A stretch of DNA of 64,000 bases. Source: Tenuibacillus multivorans (lineage in GTDB: Bacteria; Bacillota; Bacilli; Bacillales; Alkalibacillaceae). Below the pieces are notes generated by a model. It did no database searches, was not told the origin of the DNA, and saw only the letters and a list, made by a program, of their open reading frames with translations. Location of the stretch: contig NZ_FNIG01000009.1 in the NCBI RefSeq assembly GCF_900103915.1, positions 59,508 to 123,507 of the forward strand, read 5' to 3'. This document shows positions 17,069 to 24,636 of the stretch, one piece after another; the first letter of the stretch is position 1, and each line of letters begins with the position of its first letter. Made by a program: the position numbers and the translations under genes.

Positions 17069-18271
17069 ATGAAGTATGATCATATATTAGTTCGTTACGG
17101 GGAACTAGCATTAAAAGGAAAAAATAAAAAATCATTTATTCAAATTTTAAAAAGAAATGTGGAAAGAAAGCTTTCTGCGTTTCCAAATATAAAGGTTAAA
17201 GCTAAACGTGACCACATGTATATTTTATTAAACGGTGAAGACCATGAACCCATATTAGAAAATTGTAAGGACATCATCGGTATTCAATCGTTTAGCTTAG
17301 CCATGAAAGTTGAGAATGAAGAAGAAAAGATTAAAGCTGGAGCCTTGAAAGCACTGATACTAGAAGAAGGTCAAACCTTTAAAATAACAGCCAAACGTCC
17401 AAATAAAGACTTTCCGATTTCTTCTCAAGATATGAATCAGATTTTAGGTGGACATTTATTACGGAATACGAATGGATGGTCGGTAGATGTACATGAACCA
17501 GACGTTGAAATACGAGTGGAAATCCGTCATGATGCAACGTACATTACGTCTAAAAAAATTGAGGGTCAAGGCGGACTTCCTGTCGGCACTACTGGGAAAT
17601 CGTTATTGTTAATGTCAGGTGGTATAGATAGTCCTGTCGCAGGTTATCTTGCCATGAACCGTGGTGTCGAGATTGAGGCTATTCATTTCCATTCACCCCC
17701 ATTTACAAGTGACAGAGCTAAGCAAAAAGTTGAGGACCTAGCTCGTGTTTTAACCAAATATGGTGGTGATGTAAAAGTCCATTTTGTTCCGTTTACTGAA
17801 ATTCAGCAAAAAATCTTTCAGGAAGCACCTGAGAATTATGGCATGACCATTATGCGACGCTTAATGATGCGTATTAGTGAAATGGTTGCTAAAAATCGTG
17901 ACATTTTATCACTAACGACTGGAGAAAGCCTTGGTCAAGTGGCAAGTCAAACGATGGAAAGCATGCACGCGATTAATGAAGTGACAAATTATCCGATCAT
18001 ACGTCCATTAGTCGCGATGGATAAGGTTGATATTATTGATATTTCTAAAGAGATTGGCGCTTATGAGATCTCAATTAGACCTTATGAAGATTGCTGTACT
18101 ATTTTTGTACCAAAAGCTCCAAAAACACGGCCAAGAAGAGAAAAAGTTAATGAATTTGAAAGACCGATTGATTTTAGTGAGGATATCGAGAAGGCTCTAT
18201 CTGAAATAGAAACTGTATCTTTTAGTGCCTCTGAAAACGAGTCTGAAGAAGAGTTTGAGGATTTATTATAA
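17069..18271 (+). CDS. thiI: tRNA 4-thiouridine synthetase ThiI
   Basis: 400 residues. N-terminal ferredoxin-like and THUMP region (about 1-165) and a PP-loop adenylation domain with LLMSGGIDSPVAGYL near 183. Ends without the rhodanese domain found in enterobacterial ThiI, as normal for Bacillus. Adenylates U8 of tRNA and inserts sulfur from NifZ. The ATG follows the nifZ stop closely, so the two are translationally linked. Confidence 0.96.
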   Translation: MKYDHILVRYGELALKGKNKKSFIQILKRNVERKLSAFPNIKVKAKRDHMYILLNGEDHEPILENCKDIIGIQSFSLAMKVENEEEKIKAGALKALILEEGQTFKITAKRPNKDFPISSQDMNQILGGHLLRNTNGWSVDVHEPDVEIRVEIRHDATYITSKKIEGQGGLPVGTTGKSLLLMSGGIDSPVAGYLAMNRGVEIEAIHFHSPPFTSDRAKQKVEDLARVLTKYGGDVKVHFVPFTEIQQKIFQEAPENYGMTIMRRLMMRISEMVAKNRDILSLTTGESLGQVASQTMESMHAINEVTNYPIIRPLVAMDKVDIIDISKEIGAYEISIRPYEDCCTIFVPKAPKTRPRREKVNEFERPIDFSEDIEKALSEIETVSFSASENESEEEFEDLL

Positions 18272-18350
18272 AACCCTTTTACTTACCAAGTTTTGCATAG
18301 TATTATTACTTCCTTGCTGTTCACAATAGTAAGTGAGGAGGTGATTAGCC

Positions 18351-18560
18351 ATGGCAAACCAAAACTCTAATAACTCAAACCAATTATTAGTTCCTGGCGT
18401 TGATGCCGCATTAAACCAAATGAAAACTGAAATTGCACAAGAGTTTGGTGTACAGCTAGGCGCTGATTCAACATCTCGTTCTAATGGTTCAGTAGGAGGA
18501 GAAATCACAAAACGTCTAGTGCAACAAGCACAACAACAAATGAATGGTCAACAACAATAA
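18351..18560 (+). CDS. Alpha/beta-type small acid-soluble spore protein
   Basis: 69 residues. Contains the conserved [20 protein letters not shown] (GPR protease site at TEIA) and GEITKRLVQ blocks of DNA-protecting SASPs. Coats spore DNA and shifts it to an A-like form. GAGGAGGTGATT precedes ATG. The place after thiI corresponds to sspA of B. subtilis. CATAGTA at 18296-18302 could be a sigma-G -10, but I see no good -35. Confidence 0.96.
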   Translation: MANQNSNNSNQLLVPGVDAALNQMKTEIAQEFGVQLGADSTSRSNGSVGGEITKRLVQQAQQQMNGQQQ

Positions 18561-18579
18561 CATTTATGTTTTTAAATTA

Positions 18580-18608
18580 AAGGGGCGGCTCTATGCTGCC
18601 CTTTTTTT
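18580..18608 (+). terminator. Terminator of the SASP gene
   Basis: AAGGGGCGGC pairs with GCTGCCCTT (one G-U, one bulge) and is followed by seven Ts. Confidence 0.8.
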
Positions 18609-18739
18609 AATTGTTAAAGATTTATGGTATGTAGTTCCCATAACGTCGAGGAATTTAAAACACAAAAACACCTGATGTAACCCAAGCGATTTAAACTTAA
18701 TTGATTAATTTTTATTGTTAGAAAAAAATGGCATCATTC

Positions 18740-18955
18740 CTAATTGTCTTCGTCACTTTTGTATTCTAGAATGTCTCCAGGCTGACATTCTAAAGCCTTA
18801 CAAATCGTATCTAAAGTTGATAATCGAATCGCTTTTGCCTTTCCATTTTTCAATATAGAAAGGTTAGCCATTGTGATACCAACCCTCTCCGAAAGTTCTG
18901 TTACACTCATTTTCCTTTTAGCCAGCATCACATCAATATTGATTATAATTGCCAT
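18740..18955 (-). CDS. YozG-like XRE family transcriptional regulator
   Basis: 71 residues, essentially one Cro/CI helix-turn-helix (MSVTELSERVGITMANLSIL, DTICKALECQPGDIL). Start ATG has GAGGTG 5 nt upstream. It follows a DUF2975 membrane gene by 9 bp, the same pairing as yoaS-yozG in B. subtilis. Likely regulates this pair; target and signal unknown. Intact although its partner is frameshifted. Confidence 0.85.
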   Translation of the reverse strand: MAIIINIDVMLAKRKMSVTELSERVGITMANLSILKNGKAKAIRLSTLDTICKALECQPGDILEYKSDEDN

Positions 18956-18964
18956 GTTATCACC

Positions 18965-19437
18965 TCAGACTATTAAGTCATTTTCCGATTTTATATCAAT
19001 TGCTTCTTGTAAAAGTTTTTTGAGCACTGCAGCGAATACTGCGATTACGGTTGAAGCAAAGATAGGTATCATTCCGATTATTATAAGTCCTGGGGCATCG
19101 TCTAGCTCTGCTATGAGATAAACGAAAGGCATCATTAGAATATACAAACCACTGATTGTTATTGCGCAGAATTTGATCTTCTTTAGAGCCTTAACAGACA
19201 ACTCAGAGAATGCTTGGTTCTTGTCAATATAACTTAAAAGTTTAAAAGCCTGATACAAAGCAACGAAAAATGGAATCACGGATACATACAAACTTATTAA
19301 AATGGGATATTATAGGCATAATCAGGGTTTGCTGGATTATTAGCTAACCAAAGCAATCCAAATATACTCAACGCAAGAACTGGAGTACCAATAAGTAAAA
19401 CAGCAATCTTTAAAAAGTGTGTTGAACTATGTTTCAT
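18965..19437 (-). pseudogene. DUF2975 membrane protein gene with a frameshift
   Basis: The true N-terminus starts at ATG 19437 (AGTGAGGTG upstream) and gives MKHSSTHFLKIAVLLIGTPV and a first TM helix, then hits TAA near 19297. The remainder, PILISLYVSVIPFFVALYQA onward to 18965, is in another frame. A single missing base at about 19302-19312 separates the two. Together they make a normal-length DUF2975 protein of about 157 residues with four TM helices. Either a real decay or a base-call error. The family is of unknown function, commonly paired with a YozG-type regulator. Confidence 0.8.
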
Positions 19438-19469
19438 CAAAAGCACCTCACTTATTTATGGTCACTTTT

Positions 19470-19497
19470 ATTATAATATATTTTTATCGTTTTTCAA
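19470..19497 (-). promoter_or_regulatory. Promoter of the DUF2975-XRE pair
   Basis: On the minus strand TTGAAA (19492-19497), 16 bp, TATAAT (19470-19475). Confidence 0.65.
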
Positions 19498-19714
19498 TAA
19501 AAATTTATATATTTACATTATGTTCTTATTGTTATATATATCATTTTTCACATTAATGGTATTCTTTAGATTTTGGGAATTTCTTAGAGTGACTAATTTA
19601 AATAAAAATCGTAATTGGTAAATATTTTTTTAAGAAAAATTAAAATTAGTCCTCTATTCTTAACAGAAATATAATATAATGAAATTAAAGATAACAACTT
19701 GGGGGAAAATCTAC

Positions 19715-20938
19715 ATGTTTAAAAGAAAGTATTTCGTTGCTGTTTTAGTACTACTATTGAGCTTGTGGTCGGCTAGTTTAGTTTCTGCGGAAGGGGAGGA
19801 AGTCGAATCTATCAAAAATGTCTCAATTCTATCAAGCTTTGAGACTAATCTTGAAGAACGAGTATTACCTAATCCTGTCCCAAGATATGTTTATGATTCT
19901 GGGTTAAATTTTGAGTATCCAGATGCTGTTAGAGGTATCTATTTAACGGGTCATTCAGCAGGGAACTCAAGGTTCGAAAAGTTAGTTGATTATGTTAATC
20001 AAACAGATCTGAACGCTATGGTCATTGATATTAAGGACGATCATGGCTATATCACTTATAAAATGCCAGAGGAATCACCTTTTTATGATGCTTCTCGTAA
20101 CTTTATTAAAGAACCAAGAGCAGTATTAGAACGACTTGAGAAGGAGCAAATTTATCCAATTGCAAGAATAGTTGTGTTTAAGGATACATATTTGGCAACG
20201 CAACAACCAGAGTGGTCATTTAAACAAAATGGGCAAGTCTGGAGAAATGGAAATAAGGATGCGTTTGTGAATCCGTTCGTAAAAGATGTTTGGGAGTATA
20301 ATGTTGAAATTGCTAAAGAAGCAGCCAAACTAGGGTTTCAGGAAATTCAATTTGACTATGTTCGTTTTCCAGAAGGCTTCGAGCATCGTGATGAAATATT
20401 AGATTACTCTCGTGGTGAATATGATGAAGCAAGCCTGAATAATGTCAAAGAGCGTGTCAATGCGGTGACAGATTTTGTTGCTTACGCTAAGAAAGAGTTA
20501 GAACCTTATCAGGTTGATGTTTCAGTGGATATTTTTGGTTACACAGCAGATATTGTAGAAGCACCTGGAATCGGTCAGAATTTTTTAACGATATCAGAAA
20601 ATGTAGATGTTATTTCATCGATGATCTACCCGAGTCATTGGGGACCTGGATATTTTAATATTCAAAATCCAGATTCGGAGCCTTATCGATTAATTGACGA
20701 GTATGCAAAAAGAGAAAATGAATTGTTAAATCAATTAGATGATGCCCCGACGAGTCGACCTTGGATTCAGGACTTTACAGCTTCTTGGTTGTATAGTGGA
20801 CCGTCATTTGTATACGGCCCGAAACAGGTTCAAGCTCAAATTGAAGCACTCTATGCGAATGAGATATATGAGTATTTAATTTGGGATCCATTAAATACTT
20901 ATACCGAGGGTGTTGACTACGACCCGAGTGGTAAATAG
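19715..20938 (+). CDS. Secreted putative glycoside hydrolase (DUF4015 type)
   Basis: 407 residues from ATG at 19715 (TTGGGGG upstream). Signal peptide at 1-25 ending near VSAEG. The rest is a TIM-barrel-like domain with AVRGIYLTGHSAG, NAMVIDIKDDHGYI, GFQEIQFDYVRFPEG and VSVDIFGYTAD, the pattern of the DUF4015 putative glycoside hydrolases. Asp and Glu in the FDYVRFPEG strand are plausible catalytic residues. Substrate unknown, probably a wall or extracellular polysaccharide (inference). Single gene with its own terminator. Confidence 0.82.
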   Translation: MFKRKYFVAVLVLLLSLWSASLVSAEGEEVESIKNVSILSSFETNLEERVLPNPVPRYVYDSGLNFEYPDAVRGIYLTGHSAGNSRFEKLVDYVNQTDLNAMVIDIKDDHGYITYKMPEESPFYDASRNFIKEPRAVLERLEKEQIYPIARIVVFKDTYLATQQPEWSFKQNGQVWRNGNKDAFVNPFVKDVWEYNVEIAKEAAKLGFQEIQFDYVRFPEGFEHRDEILDYSRGEYDEASLNNVKERVNAVTDFVAYAKKELEPYQVDVSVDIFGYTADIVEAPGIGQNFLTISENVDVISSMIYPSHWGPGYFNIQNPDSEPYRLIDEYAKRENELLNQLDDAPTSRPWIQDFTASWLYSGPSFVYGPKQVQAQIEALYANEIYEYLIWDPLNTYTEGVDYDPSGK

Positions 20939-20951
20939 TATAGATAGGTTA

Positions 20952-20990
20952 AACACGTGAATTTTTCATAATTCACGTGTTATTTTTTGT
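20952..20990 (+). terminator. Terminator of the DUF4015 gene
   Basis: AACACGTGAATT pairs with AATTCACGTGTT, followed by ATTTTTTG. Repeat array A begins 7 bp beyond. Confidence 0.9.
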
Positions 20991-20996
20991 TTGAAA

Positions 20997-21111
20997 AACT
21001 TAAATAAAAATGATGTGAACTTAAACAATTTAAAGGTTAACTTAAATAACAATTTTATAACTTAAACAAATGACCTTAGAACTTAAATAAAAGTTATTAA
21101 AACTTAAACAA
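20997..21111 (+). repeat. 21-bp-period array A, six units of AACTTAAAYAA
   Basis: Exact 11-mers start at 20997, 21018, 21039, 21059, 21080 and 21101 (steps 21, 21, 20, 21, 21). The ninth base alternates strictly T, C, T, C, T, C. The roughly 10-bp spacers are unrelated. Lies directly after a terminator and before yjbC. One of four such arrays in the window; see findings. Confidence 0.9.
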
Positions 21112-21468
21112 AAAGCCCATTTTAATAAAAATCCAACAAGTCAAGTATTCTTGAGAAATATGCTTAATTCTCATACCTCTGCTTTAAATAGATCATAAAT
21201 TGGACAAATTACGTTAAGTAAAACTAATTTACTTTAAATTTGTAATATTTCTAAGTATTCACGCGTTTGTTTACACAATAAAAAGGGATTAGAAATAGAA
21301 GTTGTGATGAACATGATTATTGATAGTATATCCCCTTCATCCTTTATAAATGGCGTTTAACCTTGAAATTGATCTTCTGTATAATGATTTTTGATGAATG
21401 TTATAGCATAATTTTCAAGTTTTGCAACACGATAAAGGTCAAAGAAAACTCATAGAAGGAGTAGATCA
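21112..21468. other. Intergenic region upstream of yjbC
   Basis: AT-rich, about 350 bp. No ORF with a ribosome site, no further array units and no hairpin of note. It presumably holds the yjbC promoter, though I could not pick a convincing -35/-10 pair. Confidence 0.3.
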
Positions 21469-22059
21469 ATGAATTGGTATGAAAAGCTTAATCAGTATTT
21501 TCCGGTAGAGGAGATGAAGTCAAAAGAGCATATGGAAATGCTTTTGAAGGAAAAGGGTGACGTTTATCATAAAGATGAAGGCGAATACCATGTGATGATG
21601 TATGCTGAATTTGACTCATTTATCTTTATTGATTATGTTTATGTATCTCCTAAATCAAGAGGTCAAGGTATTGGCCACAAATTAATGGAAAAACTGAAAG
21701 CAAAAGACAAGCCGATCATTCTTGAGGTTGAGCCTTTTGATTATGAAGACAGTGATTCTGAAAAACGATTGCGTTTCTACCAAAGAGAAGGATTCAAACA
21801 CGCGCAGTCAATTGGTTATACGAGAAAATCACTTGCAACTAATGAGGTCAACCCAATGGAGATTCTTTACTGGTCACCAGATGAAGAGTCAGAGGAAGTT
21901 ATTTATGAGAAAATGAAAGAAATGTATGAGAAAATTCATACTTATAAAGATGAAGAAATATATGGTGAGTCTTATCAGCCAGTTGAAGAAGTATTGAAAA
22001 TTGATAAGTCTAGAGATGCCGATATCTTTGATGCATTAGAAAACCTTAAAAGCGTTTAA
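21469..22059 (+). CDS. yjbC: GNAT-like protein YjbC
   Basis: 196 residues. Strongly like B. subtilis YjbC as I recall it: MNWYEKLNQYFPVEEMKSKE, KDEGEYHVMMYAEFDSFIF, YVSPKSRGQGIG (acetyl-CoA loop), KRLRFYQREGFKHAQSIGY, and NPMEILYWSPDEESEE. Its immediate downstream neighbour is spx, as in B. subtilis yjbC-spx. AGAAGGAG 8 nt before ATG. Substrate unknown. Confidence 0.92.
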   Translation: MNWYEKLNQYFPVEEMKSKEHMEMLLKEKGDVYHKDEGEYHVMMYAEFDSFIFIDYVYVSPKSRGQGIGHKLMEKLKAKDKPIILEVEPFDYEDSDSEKRLRFYQREGFKHAQSIGYTRKSLATNEVNPMEILYWSPDEESEEVIYEKMKEMYEKIHTYKDEEIYGESYQPVEEVLKIDKSRDADIFDALENLKSV

Positions 22060-22069
22060 TATTCTCAAA

Positions 22070-22110
22070 TAAAGCTGCCCAACTGAAAAAGATGTTAGGG
22101 TAGCTTTTCT
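22070..22110 (+). terminator. Terminator-like hairpin after yjbC
   Basis: AAAGCTGCCC pairs with GGGTAGCTTTT across a 16-nt loop. Separates yjbC from spx, which therefore likely uses its own promoter. Confidence 0.55.
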
Positions 22111-22280
22111 GTGCATTGAAGTAAGTTTTTGAGACGAAAAAAATGGGCAAATATCATAAAAATTACATATAAAAGGTTTAATTATCCAAAAGTAGGGAAA
22201 ACCATAAATAAATACAATAATTAATGTGAATAAATTATTACAAATTCCGAAATAACCTATCCAAAATTTTCACACTGTAG

Positions 22281-22360
22281 TATAATTACTTCGAAAGGTA
22301 GTTTAAATTCATTATAAACTAATAACAGTTAAAAGCTGTTACGAATATAGTACCTTTCAA
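22281..22360 (+). promoter_or_regulatory. spx promoter -10 and structured 5' leader
   Basis: TATAAT at 22281-22286 without a clear -35. The expected transcript starts near GAAAGGTA (22293-22300), which is perfectly complementary to TACCTTTC (22351-22358), directly before the SD AAAGGAGGG (22361-22369). An inner hairpin AACAG/CTGTT lies at 22324-22340. This closed leader could modulate ribosome access. Confidence 0.5.
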
Positions 22361-22372
22361 AAAGGAGGGTGA

Positions 22373-22774
22373 ATGGCGTTGGTAACATTATTTACATCAC
22401 CAAGCTGTACATCTTGTAGAAAAGCTCGTGCATGGTTAGAAGACCAAAGTATTCCATTTAAAGAGCGAAACATTTTTTCTGATTCATTGACGGAAGATGA
22501 GGTAAAAGAAATTCTCCGTATGACTGAAGATGGTACGGATGAAATTATCTCAACCCGTTCCAAAGTATTTCAATCTTTAGATGTTAGTCTAGATCAAATG
22601 CCATTAAAAGATTTGATTAGTCTAATTCAAAAGAACCCTGGTTTATTACGACGTCCAATCATATTAGATGATAAACGTCTTCAAGTAGGTTATAACGAAG
22701 ATGAGATACGTCGATTCTTACCAAGAAAAGTACGTTCTTTTCAACTTAAAGAAGCTCAACGTTTAGTTAATTGA
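22373..22774 (+). CDS. spx: Global redox regulator Spx
   Basis: 133 residues as drawn. ArsC-like fold with the redox switch CTSC in [17 protein letters not shown], and the family block [18 protein letters not shown] through LLRRPIILD to [11 protein letters not shown]. Spx binds the RNA polymerase alpha subunit and activates thiol-stress genes. The ATG at 22373 is only 4 nt from GGAGG; a TTG at 22379 gives the MVTLF start used by B. subtilis and has 10-nt spacing, so either may be used. Its partners SpxH and MecA are in this window. Confidence 0.98.
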   Translation: MALVTLFTSPSCTSCRKARAWLEDQSIPFKERNIFSDSLTEDEVKEILRMTEDGTDEIISTRSKVFQSLDVSLDQMPLKDLISLIQKNPGLLRRPIILDDKRLQVGYNEDEIRRFLPRKVRSFQLKEAQRLVN

Positions 22775-22777
22775 TAT

Positions 22778-22817
22778 GAAAAAAAGTCGAATCAAACCAG
22801 TTGATTCGACTTTTTTA
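22778..22817. terminator. Bidirectional terminator between spx and terC gene
   Basis: AAAAAAGTCGAATCAA pairs with TTGATTCGACTTTTTT, with A/T runs on both strands. Serves both convergent genes. Confidence 0.93.
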
Positions 22818-23495
22818 GTTCTTAATTCGCTGATTATAGGAATAACCTAAAAGGCATACGATAAGAATTGAGATGGATGGTAATAATAAATGTTCATTGG
22901 GAATGTACGAAAAATAATGCTCCATCCGCTCTTCACGCAGGATAAGATCAGCGCTCGTATAAGCTATTAACGAAGCTCCAGCATAAACGATGATAGGGTA
23001 CTTATTCATGATTCGGAGGATGATCTTACTTCCGAAAATAATTATCGGAACTGATATAGCTAGTCCAATCACAATAAGTATGAGGTTCTGATTCGAAACC
23101 GCAGCAATAGCCAAAACATTATCAAGGCTCATAATAAAATCCGCTATTACAATTGTTTTAACAGCCCCATAAAGCGTTGATGCTGAATCGACTTGCCGAT
23201 CATCTTCTTGTTCTATTAGTAATTTTAAGGCGATGTAAAATAAAAACAATCCACCGATTAGCTGAATATAGGGAATAGTGAGTAAGAAAATGACCACACT
23301 AGCTAAACAAACACGCATTAAAATCGCTAAACTTGTCCCTAATACAATGGCTTTGTTTTGACCGTGTCTAGGGAGGTTTCGACTAGCCATAGCGATGACA
23401 ACAGCGTTATCTCCACCTAAAATTAGATCAAGTCCTATGATAATCAAGATAGCTTTAAGCAAGTCCCAATTGAGATCAAGTAATACTAATTCCAT
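22815..23495 (-). CDS. yjbE: TerC family integral membrane protein (YjbE-like)
   Basis: 226 residues with about seven TM helices. TerC signature with two acidic transmembrane motifs, LDLILGGDNAVVIAMA and DFIMSLDNVLAIAAV. Related proteins are implicated in manganese export or metalation of exported proteins. In B. subtilis yjbE also follows spx; here it is inverted. GGAGG lies 6 nt before ATG. No yybP-ykoY riboswitch is seen upstream. Confidence 0.88.
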   Translation of the reverse strand: MELVLLDLNWDLLKAILIIIGLDLILGGDNAVVIAMASRNLPRHGQNKAIVLGTSLAILMRVCLASVVIFLLTIPYIQLIGGLFLFYIALKLLIEQEDDRQVDSASTLYGAVKTIVIADFIMSLDNVLAIAAVSNQNLILIVIGLAISVPIIIFGSKIILRIMNKYPIIVYAGASLIAYTSADLILREERMEHYFSYIPNEHLLLPSISILIVCLLGYSYNQRIKN

Positions 23496-23648
23496 AAAAA
23501 ACCTCCCATATTAGTAGTGACAAATACAAAAAATTAGGTTAAAATCATACATTAAATAAAATATATGCACAAAGATTGTTCAATATTTCAATCTGTAATA
23601 TACTATGAGACATAGTTAGGGCAAATATGGATTTATTCTGAAATTAGT

Positions 23649-23692
23649 TAAAATGATTTTCATTTTATTAGTACCTATCATAAAATATGATA
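23649..23692 (+). promoter_or_regulatory. Two adjacent palindromes upstream of mecA (Fur-like box and 7-3-7 repeat)
   Basis: TAAAATGATTTTCATTTTA (23649-23667) is an 8-3-8 palindrome matching the 19-bp Fur consensus at 13 positions by my count. TATCATAAAATATGATA (23676-23692) is a perfect 7-3-7 palindrome. A 21-codon ORF with an AAAGAGGA site follows at 23707-23772. Confidence 0.45.
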
Positions 23693-23813
23693 AAGAGGAC
23701 CAGCTTATGAAAATGATTACCTACTATTCAAAAAGGGTAAATAATCTACAACTAATTAAAATATTCATGTAGTCCTTCCCAGTTTTATTTAAAAAAAGAA
23801 GGGAGAGGAAAAA

Positions 23814-24521
23814 ATGGAAATAGAGCGTATTAATGAGAATACACTGAAATTTTATATCTCCTATCGTGATATAGAGGAAAGAGGCTTTAACCGCGAAGAT
23901 ATTTGGTACAATCGTGAAAAAGGAGAACAACTCTTCTAGGAAATGATGGATGAAGTAAATGATCAAGAAGAATTTAATATAGATGGACCATTATGGATTC
24001 AAGTTCAAGCATTAGATAAAGGCTTGGAAATCGTAGTTACAAAAGCACAGGTTTCTAAAAATGGGGATAAATTAGAGTTTCCACATGAAGAATTGAATCC
24101 ACTTCAAACAAATCTAGACGATAAATTGGAATCATTAATGGATCATAGTCATCATAAACGTCGTAAGACAAAGAAAAAATATCAACCTGATCATGATAAG
24201 AAAGACGAAGATGATCCAATGGATGATTTAAATATTATGGTGAATTTTAATGACCTTGAAGATGCCATTTCATTAAGTCATTCGATGACTGATTCGCGAT
24301 TTATTGATGATGCTTTATATGCTTTTGAAAATCGATACTATCTATATGTATTATTCCCTGAGGGCTTCTTAAGTGAAGACGAACAAGAGGATTGTATTAG
24401 TCACTTACTTGAATACGGTGAAGAGTCCAGTATGTCTATTCATTATTTAATGGAATACGGCAATCAAGTTTTTGAGAAAAATGCTTTAAGACAACTGAAG
24501 AAAACATTCCAAGCTATTTAA
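23814..24521 (+). pseudogene. mecA: Adaptor protein MecA, interrupted by an in-frame TAG
   Basis: Frame opens at ATG 23814 (GGGAGAGG upstream): MEIERINENTLKFYISYRDI ... WYNREKGEQLF, then TAG (23937-23939), then EMMDEVNDQEEFNIDGPLWI to 24521. B. subtilis MecA, as I recall it, has LFWEVMDEV here, so TAG replaces a Trp codon (TGG). Without it the gene would encode 235 residues. MecA targets ComK and Spx to ClpCP; the N-domain, cut here, binds substrates and the C-domain binds ClpC. Restart at ATG 23943 has only AGGA 2 nt away. The rest of the frame is intact, so the change is recent, a sequencing error or suppressed. Confidence 0.9.
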
Positions 24522-24549
24522 GCACTGATTAACGTCAGTGCTTTTTTTC
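24519..24549 (+). terminator. Terminator of mecA
   Basis: AAGCACTGA pairs with TCAGTGCTT, followed by TTTTTTT. Confidence 0.9.
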
Positions 24550-24636
24550 ATTTTATTTAGTTGCAAAATGGTATAAAATTCAGTATCTTTAATTTAGGTC
24601 TTAAGGTCGCATAGCTGTAAAGGATGTTATGAACAA

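Noticed and set aside
20997..21111. CRISPR array
   Set aside because: Repeated part is only 11 nt, spacers about 10 nt, and no cas genes anywhere in the window. The same applies to arrays B, C and D.
22815..23600. Manganese (yybP-ykoY) riboswitch ahead of the TerC gene
   Set aside because: I searched the minus-strand leader by eye for the conserved core and terminator and found neither.
23814..23942. Pyrrolysine decoding of the mecA TAG
   Set aside because: No PYLIS-like hairpin noticed, and the position is Trp in the family, one transition away from TAG.
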